From assembly GCA_045546275.1 (NCBI GenBank), contig JAZQCM010000042.1, forward strand, positions 79,687 through 143,686: a DNA stretch of 64,000 bases, in the 5' to 3' direction. The translations under genes were made by a program, and so were the position numbers. The notes under the pieces are model-generated. The model was not told the origin of the DNA and ran no database searches. It saw only the letters and a program-made list of their open reading frames with translations. Origin of the DNA: RGIG1927 sp045546275. Lineage in GTDB: Bacteria > Bacillota > Clostridia > UMGS1883. Each line of letters opens with the position of its first letter. Position 1 is the stretch's first letter. Positions 51,582-60,512 of the stretch are shown piece by piece.

Positions 51582-52397
51582 ATGAAATTAAAGCTTAAAC
51601 TTAATCTTAACAAAAATAAAAAGCGTCTTCATGATGATTCCCTGGAAACGATGCAGAGAATTCTTAACAAGGACTCTGACTTTACTGTTGTTGAAAAATA
51701 TAAGGCAATGAGAACAAACATTATGTTCTCCATGACCAAAAAGGACCACGGCAGAGCAATTGTTATCACAAGTTCTACTCCCGGTGAAGGTAAAACAACT
51801 ACCACAATTAACCTTGCAATAACCTTTGCACAAACAGGTGCACGAGTTATGCTTGTGGACTGTGACCTTCGTAAGTCAAGAATTCATCGCTATCTTGGTC
51901 TTGAAAAGAAAAATGGTGTTTCAAATGTTCTTTGCGGATTTTTAACACTTGACCAGGCAATTAAAAAGAATGTAAGAGAAAACCTTGACTGCCTTACAGC
52001 AGGCGAAATTCCTCCCAATCCTGCAGAACTTCTTGCCTCTGAAGAATTTGGCAAGATGATTGAACAGTTAAAGGAACGTTACGATTATATATTTGTTGAC
52101 ACACCACCTGTTACTGTTGTAACAGATGCTGCGGTTGCAATGAAGGTTTGCAGCGGTGCGGTAGTTGTTGTACGAAAGGATGTTACAACCTTCGACCTTT
52201 TGGACGAAACAATGGAAATCCTTAAAAACACAGGTAAAAAGATTATCGGTGTTACTATGCTTGGCACAGAAGATGCAAAGAAGGGTTATGGCTACTACAA
52301 GAAGGGTGGCAAGTACGGCTATAAGTACGGCTACAAGTACGGTTATAAATACGATTACAGGTATGAATATAAATACCAGGATGATAAGGATGAATAA
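51582..52397 (+). CDS. BY-kinase: tyrosine-protein kinase of the CpsD/YwqD type
   Basis: A 271-residue kinase. Walker A is TPGEGKTT (near residue 72), Walker A' VMLVDCDLRKSR, and Walker B YDYIFVDTPP. The C-terminus is a tyrosine cluster made of repeats of KYGY (GYKYGYKYGYKYDYRYEYKY), the expected autophosphorylation tail; the DNA there repeats about every 12 bp. ATG 51582 follows AAGGAGGG. Works with the membrane adaptor upstream and the phosphatase downstream. Confidence 0.9.
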   Translation: MKLKLKLNLNKNKKRLHDDSLETMQRILNKDSDFTVVEKYKAMRTNIMFSMTKKDHGRAIVITSSTPGEGKTTTTINLAITFAQTGARVMLVDCDLRKSRIHRYLGLEKKNGVSNVLCGFLTLDQAIKKNVRENLDCLTAGEIPPNPAELLASEEFGKMIEQLKERYDYIFVDTPPVTVVTDAAVAMKVCSGAVVVVRKDVTTFDLLDETMEILKNTGKKIIGVTMLGTEDAKKGYGYYKKGGKYGYKYGYKYGYKYDYRYEYKYQDDKDE

Positions 52398-52399
52398 GC

Positions 52400-53101
52400 A
52401 TGATTGATATGCACACTCATGCCTTGCCCGATGTGGATGACGGGGCAAAAAATGTTTCGGAAAGTTTATTAATGCTTTCAGAGAGCTTTAAACAAGGGGT
52501 CAGGCTTTGTGCCCTGACCCCTCATTGTATTATACACAAGCAAAAAGACCTTGAAACCTTTTTAAAGGTAAGAGAAGCCGCCTTTGAAGCCTTGAACGAG
52601 GCTTTGGTAAATAGCGGTGATGAAGTCCCAAAGCTTATTTTAGGCGGCGAGGTTTACCTTGATAATGATATTAATAATTATGAAGGTTTAGAAAGGCTTT
52701 GCTACACAGGCACAAACTATCTTTTGCTGGAGTTCCCCACCAATATCTTTAACCCGAAATGGGCGGAATGGATTTATGAAATGAACCGCAAGGGGTTAAA
52801 AATTCTTGTTGCTCATGTTGACCGCTACCTTGAATGGGAACGAATGATGGCAGATTTTAAAGGGCTCGATGTTAAATACCAGGTTAATGCATCACGTTTT
52901 TTGAAGTTTTCCGACAGAAAGCTTTTAAAAAAGCTTTTTGAGTATAATAATGACTATATTATTTCAAGCGACATGCACAACATGAAATCAAGAAAGTGCA
53001 ACATGCAGCCTGCATACGAGAAGGCTATTAAAAAATATGCCCACAAGGCAAACTTGTTTTTTGAAAAAAATGCGGAAAGCTTATTAAAAAATGGACTGTA
53101 A
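52400..53101 (+). CDS. CpsB/CapC-type tyrosine-protein phosphatase (PHP family)
   Basis: A 233-residue metal-dependent phosphatase of the YwqE/CpsB group: MIDMHTHALPDVDDGA gives the HxH metal site, then TPHC, GGEVY, LLLEFP, LVAHVDRY and SSDMHN. It reverses phosphorylation of the kinase tail. It starts 3 nt after the kinase stop. No glycosyltransferase or polymerase genes follow, so the polysaccharide locus is elsewhere. Confidence 0.9.
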   Translation: MIDMHTHALPDVDDGAKNVSESLLMLSESFKQGVRLCALTPHCIIHKQKDLETFLKVREAAFEALNEALVNSGDEVPKLILGGEVYLDNDINNYEGLERLCYTGTNYLLLEFPTNIFNPKWAEWIYEMNRKGLKILVAHVDRYLEWERMMADFKGLDVKYQVNASRFLKFSDRKLLKKLFEYNNDYIISSDMHNMKSRKCNMQPAYEKAIKKYAHKANLFFEKNAESLLKNGL

Positions 53102-53122
53102 TTTTGATTACAGTCCATTTTT
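53090..53122 (+). terminator. Terminator of the kinase module
   Basis: AATGGACTGTAAT, TTTG loop, ATTACAGTCCATT: a perfect 13-bp stem that includes the stop codon, then TTT. Confidence 0.9.
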
Positions 53123-53132
53123 GCAAATTTCC

Positions 53133-53160
53133 TTGACAGTTTTTTTGAGAATGATATAAT
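53133..53160 (+). promoter_or_regulatory. Promoter of the first exported paralogue
   Basis: Perfect TTGACA, 16-bp spacer, perfect TATAAT with extended TGA; probably strong. Confidence 0.75.
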
Positions 53161-53188
53161 TAAATAAATAGAAAAGGAGTGTTTTTTT

Positions 53189-54721
53189 ATGAAAAAATTA
53201 TTGGCAATTATTACTTTGGTTGCAATGCTTTTCACCCTTGCGCCTACAGCATTTGCACAAGATGCACATTACAAATTTGACATTCAGGCGGAGTTTAAAA
53301 TGGAAATGGTTCAGGGCCTTGACTATTTGTCGGAAATGGCAAAGGAAACAGGCATTGATGTTAACCGCATAGTAAATGAGCTTTTAAAAGCTAAGTACAC
53401 AATGGCTGTTAAGGGCGATGTAAGTGATGATTTTCTTACAGGTTGCATTTATGCTGAAAGCTACGCAAATACTCCCATTACATTTTCTGAGGATTTAAAA
53501 ATCAGCATTGACTCAAAGTTCCGTGTTTGGGCAGACTACGATTTTTCAAGTGTTGAAGCTTTTAAATGCAAGATAGTAGTTGTAAACCCCTTGAACGGAA
53601 AGTACACATATGTTGACCTTAATAGCGAAGAATTGAACGCAAACGAAGAGTTTGTTATTTACAGAGATGAATTTGTAAACACATTACAAAAGCTTGAAAT
53701 TAGAAAGGGTACAAGCGAAATTTCCTCAATTGTAAAGAGCGTGTGCGAAGGAAAAGCGAAAATTGAAAAAGCACAGGATGGCTACACAATGAGCTTTAAT
53801 AACAACTCCTTGGTGGAAGCAGGCTTTGAGCTTTTTGAAAAAATAATGGCAACTGATTATGTAAAGGGACTTTTTGAGCTTGCCGAGGAAGAAATGCCCC
53901 AGCTTAATTCAGAAGAACTTGACGAAATTGAAAGCTTGGTAAAGAGTCTTAATATTTTTGCAGAGGATGCATACACACTTAAGGTTAAGTGCGATGCTTT
54001 TGGCAAGGTGAGCGAAATTGAAGAAAGCTCTCACATTCAGTGCAATCTGTACTCTGTTGCCGAAGCAATGGGTGCTGACATGGAATTAGAACCGGAATAT
54101 ATTACAAAGGAAAACACAAACCTTGACATAAAGCTTATTTCAACTACAAAGTTCAATAACACACCCGGATTAGTTGAAATGCCCGTTTTAAACGAAGAAA
54201 ACAGCATTGACTATATTGATGAATTCTTTGAAGCCTATGTTTTGCCTGATGAAACCTACACATATTCTCCTCAGAGATTTTCAAACAGCATAGTAGGCGC
54301 AAATGTTGATTCCGAGATTTACGTTGGAGCAGAGTTTTTCATTGACGACAGCAGATACGACAGCGACAACCTTACAGGTAGTGTTGAAATTGACGAAAAT
54401 AAAAATGTTACCATGATTATATCCAACGACTATATGGCACCTGTTAAAATTGAAGGTGTTATAGGCAAAGACACTTACAAAATCAACGGCGTTGAAGAAA
54501 AGGGCGTTGCCTTTGTTATGCAGAATTTGCAAAGACTTTACGAAACAGAAGCCAGGGAAATGGTTTGTGTTAATGTAACTGTTTTAAATAAGGTTTTAGA
54601 ATGCGCCCTCAGAAGCACCACAACTACATATGCCGACTACAGCGGAGTTAATTACGAAAAACCCGTAATTTCGGTAGCTTTAACACGTCCCAACAAGGGC
54701 TACGTTGCAGCATTGGATTGA
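53189..54721 (+). CDS. Exported protein of unknown function, paralogue 1
   Basis: A 510-residue secreted protein with signal peptide ending AFAQ (about residue 24). It aligns along its length with the next gene: INKPL/QGLDYL region, VVNPLNGKYTYVDL against FKNPLNGKYLYLNL, SLNIFAEDAYTLK against GLGIFGENDAATI, and the C-terminal region VISNDYMAPVKIEG against VVSSDYLAPITIEG. No known domain, anchor or catalytic motif. AAAAGGAG precedes the ATG. Confidence 0.7.
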   Translation: MKKLLAIITLVAMLFTLAPTAFAQDAHYKFDIQAEFKMEMVQGLDYLSEMAKETGIDVNRIVNELLKAKYTMAVKGDVSDDFLTGCIYAESYANTPITFSEDLKISIDSKFRVWADYDFSSVEAFKCKIVVVNPLNGKYTYVDLNSEELNANEEFVIYRDEFVNTLQKLEIRKGTSEISSIVKSVCEGKAKIEKAQDGYTMSFNNNSLVEAGFELFEKIMATDYVKGLFELAEEEMPQLNSEELDEIESLVKSLNIFAEDAYTLKVKCDAFGKVSEIEESSHIQCNLYSVAEAMGADMELEPEYITKENTNLDIKLISTTKFNNTPGLVEMPVLNEENSIDYIDEFFEAYVLPDETYTYSPQRFSNSIVGANVDSEIYVGAEFFIDDSRYDSDNLTGSVEIDENKNVTMIISNDYMAPVKIEGVIGKDTYKINGVEEKGVAFVMQNLQRLYETEAREMVCVNVTVLNKVLECALRSTTTTYADYSGVNYEKPVISVALTRPNKGYVAALD

Positions 54722-54746
54722 CACTTAAGCTTAAATTGGGTATAAT
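54718..54746 (+). promoter_or_regulatory. Promoter of the second exported paralogue
   Basis: Perfect TTGACA overlapping the previous stop, 17-bp spacer, perfect TATAAT. Confidence 0.75.
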
Positions 54747-54766
54747 TTAATAAAGGAGTGATTTTT

Positions 54767-56359
54767 ATGAAAAAACTATTATCAGTTATTACTTTGGTTG
54801 CAATGCTTTTAAGCTTTTCGGTTTCAGCATTTGCCACCGAAGCCCTTTTTGCTCAGCCTACAAGCTACGATGCAACAATGGAATATTACACCGAGATTAA
54901 TAAGCCGCTTGACATTATTGATTGCTTTACAGGCTTAATGGCAACGGACAATCTTACAGAAATTGATGTTCAGTATCTTGTTGAATCAATTTTAAAGAGC
55001 AAAACAACCATTGACGTTAAGGCTGATATGGACCTTGAAACCTTGAAGCAGGCAAAAATTGAAATGAAGATTAATTTCAACATTCCTGCACATATCAGTG
55101 AGGATATTAAGTTAAACGGCGATTTAACTGCATATCTCTGGATGGATCTTGATTTAAGAAGTGCAGAAACTGCAAAGTATTTAATTGTTTTCAAGAATCC
55201 CTTGAACGGAAAGTACTTGTATTTAAACCTTTTTGATGAAGCTACCTTTGGAAAAGAACAGGTAGACGAAATGAAAAAGGCGATGATTGAAAGCACCTTA
55301 AATATTAACACCAAAGAATATATGGACGAAGCAACAAAGCTTACAGCTGACGCATATTTAAAGAATGCAACTGTTAAGGAAGAAGGCAACACAGTTACCT
55401 TAACCTACACAAACAATGCTCTTGTTGACGGTGTGTTTGACCTTGTTGAAGGTGTTTTCAACATGGAAACGCTCAAAGCATCCATGGAAGCTGCAGGTAT
55501 GACAATTGACACAACCCAGCTTGCACAGATAAGAGCTCTTGTGAAAGGGCTTGGCATTTTCGGCGAAAACGATGCTGCAACAATTACCTACACAAAGGAT
55601 GCTTCAGGTAACATTAAAACCATTGAAGAAAAGCTTCATCTTAGCTTTAACGTTGTTGAGCTTTGCCAGGTTTTAGGCATGGCTGAGGAAGACTTGTATC
55701 CTATTGAAAAGTCAAAGGCTGATATTGATTTAACACTCGTTGCAAAGGCTGACTACAAGGCGTTCAACAAAGACGTTGTAATCACAATGCCCACTCTTAC
55801 ACAGGAAAACAGCATTGATTTAGTAACTCTTCTTATGATGAATGCTGTTCAGGAAAGCACTCCTGTGGAAGATGAAGTTGAAGAAGAATATGTTCCCGAG
55901 CATTTTTACAACTGGGCTAAAGGCGCAATGAGAAGAAGCATGTATGCTTGTGTTGAGGATTTTGCTTCAAGTGCACAGTGGGATGAAGACAACCTTAAAA
56001 TGGAATACAAAAAGGTTACAGTAGATGGTAAGGAGAAAATTCAGCTTGTGGTTTCCTCCGACTATTTAGCACCTATAACTATTGAAGGTAACACCGAAGC
56101 ACGTGAATGTACGATAAATGGTGTGAAAGTTGAAAACATGGCAGGAGCACCTTTTATGTACACCGAAGGCTATGATTGGGAAACCTACGACAAGATTGAC
56201 ATTCTGCATGTAAGCACAGATGTTTTAAAGAAAGTTCTTAACTGCGAAGTTGAAAGTATAACAATGTACTACTTTGATTACGAAACAGGCGAGAGACTTG
56301 AAACACCCGATGTGGAATTTTATTTCTACAGAACAAACCCTGCTTTTAAGGCTGAATAA
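54767..56359 (+). CDS. Exported protein of unknown function, paralogue 2
   Basis: A 530-residue secreted protein, tandem duplicate of the preceding gene (see the shared motifs there). Signal peptide ends near AFAT (about residue 22). The start is ATG 54767 behind AAAGGAG; an in-frame ATT three codons earlier is not used. It differs by an insertion of acidic residues (PVEDEVEEEYVPEHF) near residue 370. Separate strong promoters suggest that both are made in quantity. Confidence 0.7.
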   Translation: MKKLLSVITLVAMLLSFSVSAFATEALFAQPTSYDATMEYYTEINKPLDIIDCFTGLMATDNLTEIDVQYLVESILKSKTTIDVKADMDLETLKQAKIEMKINFNIPAHISEDIKLNGDLTAYLWMDLDLRSAETAKYLIVFKNPLNGKYLYLNLFDEATFGKEQVDEMKKAMIESTLNINTKEYMDEATKLTADAYLKNATVKEEGNTVTLTYTNNALVDGVFDLVEGVFNMETLKASMEAAGMTIDTTQLAQIRALVKGLGIFGENDAATITYTKDASGNIKTIEEKLHLSFNVVELCQVLGMAEEDLYPIEKSKADIDLTLVAKADYKAFNKDVVITMPTLTQENSIDLVTLLMMNAVQESTPVEDEVEEEYVPEHFYNWAKGAMRRSMYACVEDFASSAQWDEDNLKMEYKKVTVDGKEKIQLVVSSDYLAPITIEGNTEARECTINGVKVENMAGAPFMYTEGYDWETYDKIDILHVSTDVLKKVLNCEVESITMYYFDYETGERLETPDVEFYFYRTNPAFKAE

Positions 56360-56363
56360 AATA

Positions 56364-56390
56364 AAAAGGACAGCGAAAGCTGTCCTTTTT
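56364..56390 (+). terminator. Terminator of the second paralogue gene
   Basis: AAAAGGACAGC, GAAA tetraloop, GCTGTCCTTTTT: an 11-bp stem with T-run. Confidence 0.9.
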
Positions 56391-56428
56391 GCAAAAAGAA
56401 AAGACACATTCATTTGAATGTGTCTTTT
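56391..56428 (-). terminator. Terminator of valS
   Basis: On the minus strand AAAAGACACATTCA and TGAATGTGTCTTTT form a 14-bp perfect stem, followed by CTTTTTGC. Confidence 0.85.
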
Positions 56429-56433
56429 GTGTT

Positions 56434-59058
56434 TTATCCTAATTTTGCAAGAGATTCAACTACTGCATCATACATTTCCTTGTACTTAACGCCCTTAGCC
56501 TTTTCTTCATCAATAAGCTTCTGGGGTGCACGGGAAACGAAGCCTTCGTTACTGAGCATCTTTTCAACACGGGCAATTTCGCCTTCTAATCTCTTCTTTT
56601 CCTTGGTAAGTCTTTCCCTTTCTTTTTCTGTGTCAACTAATTCTCCTGTGGGCATGAAGATTGTTGCACCGGGAGCAACTGCATTTACACAGCCTTCGGG
56701 AACAATTGCATCACTGTCGCCTACAGTAACAGAAGCTGCACCTGCAAGCTTTTCAAAGAACACACTGCCGGATTCATAAAGAGCGGGGTTCTTTGTAACA
56801 ATGTACATAGCCGCCTTTCTTGAAGGGGGAACGTTCATGGAAGTACGAAGATTTCTGATTGCCTTAATTGCATCACATACTGCATTAATTTCAGCTTCTT
56901 CATTGGGGAAGTTAAGCTCATCGGAATATGTGGGCCACTGGCTTGTTACAATTGTTTCATCACTTACGGGAAGTGAACAGTAAATTTCTTCAGTAACAAA
57001 GGGCATAAAGGGGTGAAGAAGCTTTAAGAAGTTACTGAGTACATAGCAAAGAGTGTACTCTGCGTTCTTCTTGCTCAATTCATCTGTGCCGTAAAGGCGA
57101 GGCTTTACAAGCTCAATATACCAGTCGCAGAATTCGTCCCAAACAAAGTCGTAAAGCTTCTGAAGAGCAATACCTAATTCAAACTTTTCAAGGTTGTCTG
57201 TAACTTCCTTAACTGTGGAATTAAGACGGGACAAAATCCACTTGTCTTCCATTTTGGGGCTTTCGGGAAGCTTAATTTCTTCAATGTCAATGTTCATAAG
57301 AACAAAACGTGCCGCATTCCAGATTTTGTTTGCAAAGTTACGGCTTGCTTCAACTCTTTCGGGGTAGTAACGCATGTCGTTACCGGGTGCGTTACCGGTT
57401 GCAAGTGTAAAGCGGAGTGCGTCAGCTCCGTATTCCTTTATAACCTCCAAGGGGTCAACGCCGTTACCTAAGCTCTTACTCATTTTTCTGCCCTGTGAGT
57501 CACGAACAAGACCGTGGATAAATACGTGCTTGAAGGGAATTTCCTTCATGTGCTCCATGCCGGAGAAAATCATTCTTGCTACCCAGAAGAAGATAATGTC
57601 ATAGCCTGTAACAAGTGTTGCTGTGGGGTAGAAGTATTCAAGTTCTTTTGTCTTTTCGGGCCAGCCAAGAGTGGAGAAGGGCCAGAGCGCAGAGGAGAAC
57701 CATGTGTCCAGAACATCGTTTTCCTGCTTTACCTTTCCGCCGCACTTGGGACAAGCTGTAATGTCTTCCTTGGAAACTGTCATTTCACCGCAGTCTTCAC
57801 AATAGAATGCGGGAATTCTGTGACCCCACCATAACTGACGGGAAATACACCAGTCGTGAACATTTTCCATCCAGTTAAGATATGTTTTACTAAATCTGTC
57901 GGGAACGAATTTAACTTCGCCTTCCTTAACAACACGGATTGCTTCCTCTGCAAGAGGTGCCATCTTAACAAACCACTGGTCACTTGTTAAGGGTTCAACT
58001 GTTGTACCGCAACGGTAGCACTGACCAACGTTGTGAGCGTGGGGTTCAATTTTAACTAAGTAGCCGCCCTCTTCCAAGTCTGCAACAATTGCTTTTCTTG
58101 CTTCGTAGCGGTCCATGCCTTCGTACTTGCCACCAAGCTTATTAATGGTAGCATCGTCGTTCATAACCTTTATAATGGGAAGGCTATGACGCTGACCAAC
58201 TTCAAAGTCGTTGGGGTCGTGTGCAGGAGTAATCTTAACTGCACCTGTACCAAAATCCTTATCGGCGTGCTCGTCACCAACAATGGGAATAGCACGATTA
58301 ACAAGGGGAATAATTACATTCTTGCCGATGATGTCCATGTAGCGTTCATCTTCGGGGTTAACGGCAATTGCAGTATCACCAAGCATTGTTTCGGGTCTTG
58401 TTGTGGCAATTGTTATAAATCTGCCCTCTTCACCCTCTACGGGATATTTGATATGCCAGAAATTGCCGTCCTGCTCTGTGTATTCAACCTCTGCATCGGA
58501 AAGAGCTGTTGTACACTTGGGGCACCAGTTAATAATTCTGTTACCGCGGTAAATAAGGCCTTTGTCGTAAAGGTTTACAAAAACTTCTCTTACTGCCTTA
58601 GAGCAGCCTTCGTCCATAGTAAATCTTTCTCTGTCCCAGTCGCAGGAGGAGCCGAGAGTTTTAAGCTGAGTAATAATTCTGTCGCCGTACTGCTTTTTCC
58701 AGTCCCAAACTCTTTCCAAAAACTTTTCGCGACCCAGATCATAACGGGTTAAGCCTTCTTCCTTACGAAGAGCTTCTTCAACCTTAATCTGTGTTGCAAT
58801 ACCTGCGTGGTCTGTTCCGGGAATCCAAAGAGCGTTGTAGCCCTGCATTCTCTTGAAACGGATAAGAATATCCTGCAGAGTTTCATCAAGTGCATGACCC
58901 ATGTGAAGCTGACCTGTTACATTGGGAGGAGGAATAACGATTGTGTAGGGCTCCTTTTTAGAGTCAACTTCAGCGTGGAAATAACCGTTATCACACCACT
59001 TTTTGTAAAGGCGGGATTCAACATTACCTGGCTCATAGGTTTTTTCTATGTTTTTCAT
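56434..59058 (-). CDS. valS: Valyl-tRNA synthetase
   Basis: An 874-residue class I synthetase. PPPNVTGQLHMGHAL holds the HIGH-type motif near residue 42, and GRKMSKSLGNG the KMSKS motif near 520. An editing domain (ATTRPETMLGD) lies between, then anticodon-binding and C-terminal coiled-coil domains. The start is the ATG at 59058 behind AAAGGAC; upstream in-frame codons lack conservation. No T-box leader fits before it. Confidence 0.97.
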   Translation of the reverse strand: MKNIEKTYEPGNVESRLYKKWCDNGYFHAEVDSKKEPYTIVIPPPNVTGQLHMGHALDETLQDILIRFKRMQGYNALWIPGTDHAGIATQIKVEEALRKEEGLTRYDLGREKFLERVWDWKKQYGDRIITQLKTLGSSCDWDRERFTMDEGCSKAVREVFVNLYDKGLIYRGNRIINWCPKCTTALSDAEVEYTEQDGNFWHIKYPVEGEEGRFITIATTRPETMLGDTAIAVNPEDERYMDIIGKNVIIPLVNRAIPIVGDEHADKDFGTGAVKITPAHDPNDFEVGQRHSLPIIKVMNDDATINKLGGKYEGMDRYEARKAIVADLEEGGYLVKIEPHAHNVGQCYRCGTTVEPLTSDQWFVKMAPLAEEAIRVVKEGEVKFVPDRFSKTYLNWMENVHDWCISRQLWWGHRIPAFYCEDCGEMTVSKEDITACPKCGGKVKQENDVLDTWFSSALWPFSTLGWPEKTKELEYFYPTATLVTGYDIIFFWVARMIFSGMEHMKEIPFKHVFIHGLVRDSQGRKMSKSLGNGVDPLEVIKEYGADALRFTLATGNAPGNDMRYYPERVEASRNFANKIWNAARFVLMNIDIEEIKLPESPKMEDKWILSRLNSTVKEVTDNLEKFELGIALQKLYDFVWDEFCDWYIELVKPRLYGTDELSKKNAEYTLCYVLSNFLKLLHPFMPFVTEEIYCSLPVSDETIVTSQWPTYSDELNFPNEEAEINAVCDAIKAIRNLRTSMNVPPSRKAAMYIVTKNPALYESGSVFFEKLAGAASVTVGDSDAIVPEGCVNAVAPGATIFMPTGELVDTEKERERLTKEKKRLEGEIARVEKMLSNEGFVSRAPQKLIDEEKAKGVKYKEMYDAVVESLAKLG

Positions 59059-59091
59059 GTTATCAGTCCTTTTTACATAGTAATTTAAAAT

Positions 59092-59120
59092 ATAATACCA
59101 CAAAAGAGGAGCTTTGTCCA
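59092..59120 (-). promoter_or_regulatory. Promoter of valS
   Basis: On the minus strand: TGGACA, 17-bp spacer, TATTAT with extended TGG. It leaves a leader of under 35 nt, which rules out T-box control from this site. Confidence 0.55.
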
Positions 59121-59224
59121 CATTATTTTTAATTATTTCAGTACAATTAAGCTTTGTTTTCTCTTTTGTGACATTTGCAGAGATTAAAGAAGTTTATGGT
59201 ATGATACAGACAGAGGTGATATAA

Positions 59225-60403
59225 ATGAAAAAGGTATTGGCGATTTTGTTATGTATGGTGATGTGCTTTGGTAGTGTAAGCGCATTTGCCTACATAGATT
59301 ACAGTGACGTTCCACAAGAGTACGTAAAAATTACTGACTTACTTTATGAACTTGAAATTATGGAAGGCTTTGGGGATGGAACATTCCAACCTGATGATAC
59401 TTTAACCCGTGCCGAAGCGACGGCAGTTATGGTAAGGCTTATTGGATTAGAAAATGAAGTTGAGCAGAGGAAAACTGTTTTTTGTGATGTTCCCGAAAAC
59501 CACTGGGTAAGTGGATATGTAAATGTAGCTGAGGCTAATGGTATTATAAATGGATTGGGTGACGGAAAGTTCAACCCCGAAGGTGAGGTTACATATCATC
59601 AATTTGTAAAAATGCTCGTATGTTTACTCGGTTATGAGACTGCGGCACAGGCCAATGGCGGATGGACTCAAGGCGGATACCTTTACGTGGCATCAAGAAT
59701 AGGTTTTACTAAAGGTGTAGATGGAATTGCCGAGGAAAACATCACGAGAATGACAGCAGCAAGACTTGTTTACAATGCTTTGGAAGTGGATATATTTATA
59801 GATGAAATATATGGGTGTACAGGCATAAATGCCAGTGGACCATATGAAGCAGCTCCGTCAAAATGTATTCTGACAGAATACTTGGGTTGTGAAATAATCT
59901 ACGGTGTAATAACAAATTGTGATAATGGCATTGAGGTTGTTGTTACAAAAAATGTTTATGACGAATATGAAGTTGATTATGAAGCAGGAAACAAAATTGT
60001 ATTTACGGATAAAACCCGTAATGCAAAGGAATTTATTGGTTATACAATAATAGCGTACGTTAAGAAGACTAATGAGGGAGATTTGTTCCTTGTAACTGAT
60101 AAAAAGGCAGGGAAGAATCATTTGATGGTTATTCCTGCGAATTTGATTGAAGAATTTACTGCGGAAAAAGTGGTTTACTACAAGAGTGAAATCAGTAAAA
60201 ACACCACAGAAGCGGCAGTAGAACGTCTTGTTCGCATTAATTCAAAAGAAAACGTTGCAGTTGATTGCAATGTGATTGTAAACGGCAAATTAAATCCCGA
60301 TTTTAATGTGTATGAAGAATATAAAAACCTTGACAAAATAACATTCCTTGATAATGACAACGATGGAGATTTTGAATTTATAATAGTGAATACCGAAGAA
60401 TAA
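59225..60403 (+). CDS. Exported S-layer-homology (SLH) domain protein
   Basis: A 392-residue exported protein: signal peptide to about residue 21, then SLH repeats at about 25-70 (DGTFQPDDTLTRAEATAVMV), 80-130 (CDVPENHWVSGYVNVAEANG, DGKFNPEGEVTYHQF) and a diverged third (about 140-185). SLH domains bind pyruvylated cell-wall polymers. The C-terminal 200 residues are a beta-rich region of unknown role, ending in an acidic NDNDGDFEFI strand. AGAGGTG precedes the ATG. Confidence 0.85.
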   Translation: MKKVLAILLCMVMCFGSVSAFAYIDYSDVPQEYVKITDLLYELEIMEGFGDGTFQPDDTLTRAEATAVMVRLIGLENEVEQRKTVFCDVPENHWVSGYVNVAEANGIINGLGDGKFNPEGEVTYHQFVKMLVCLLGYETAAQANGGWTQGGYLYVASRIGFTKGVDGIAEENITRMTAARLVYNALEVDIFIDEIYGCTGINASGPYEAAPSKCILTEYLGCEIIYGVITNCDNGIEVVVTKNVYDEYEVDYEAGNKIVFTDKTRNAKEFIGYTIIAYVKKTNEGDLFLVTDKKAGKNHLMVIPANLIEEFTAEKVVYYKSEISKNTTEAAVERLVRINSKENVAVDCNVIVNGKLNPDFNVYEEYKNLDKITFLDNDNDGDFEFIIVNTEE

Positions 60404-60407
60404 CAAA

Positions 60408-60440
60408 GGGGCGGATTCAAAATCCGCCTCTGCTTTTTTT
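60408..60440 (+). terminator. Terminator of the SLH gene
   Basis: GGCGGATT and AATCCGCC form an 8-bp stem followed by TCTGCTTTTTTT. Confidence 0.8.
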
Positions 60441-60444
60441 GTGG

Positions 60445-60473
60445 TTGAAAAGAAGAGCGATGTATGATAAAAT
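60445..60473 (+). promoter_or_regulatory. Promoter of the GH30 gene
   Basis: TTGAAA, 17-bp spacer, TAAAAT with extended TGA. Confidence 0.6.
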
Positions 60474-60512
60474 ATTTTTACATAGGTTTTATAGCCTTAA
60501 GGAGGAGAAAAT

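Noticed and set aside
59059..59200. T-box riboswitch before valS
   Set aside because: The likely promoter leaves a leader under 35 nt, and no Specifier or T-box sequence (TGGNACCGCG type) is present.
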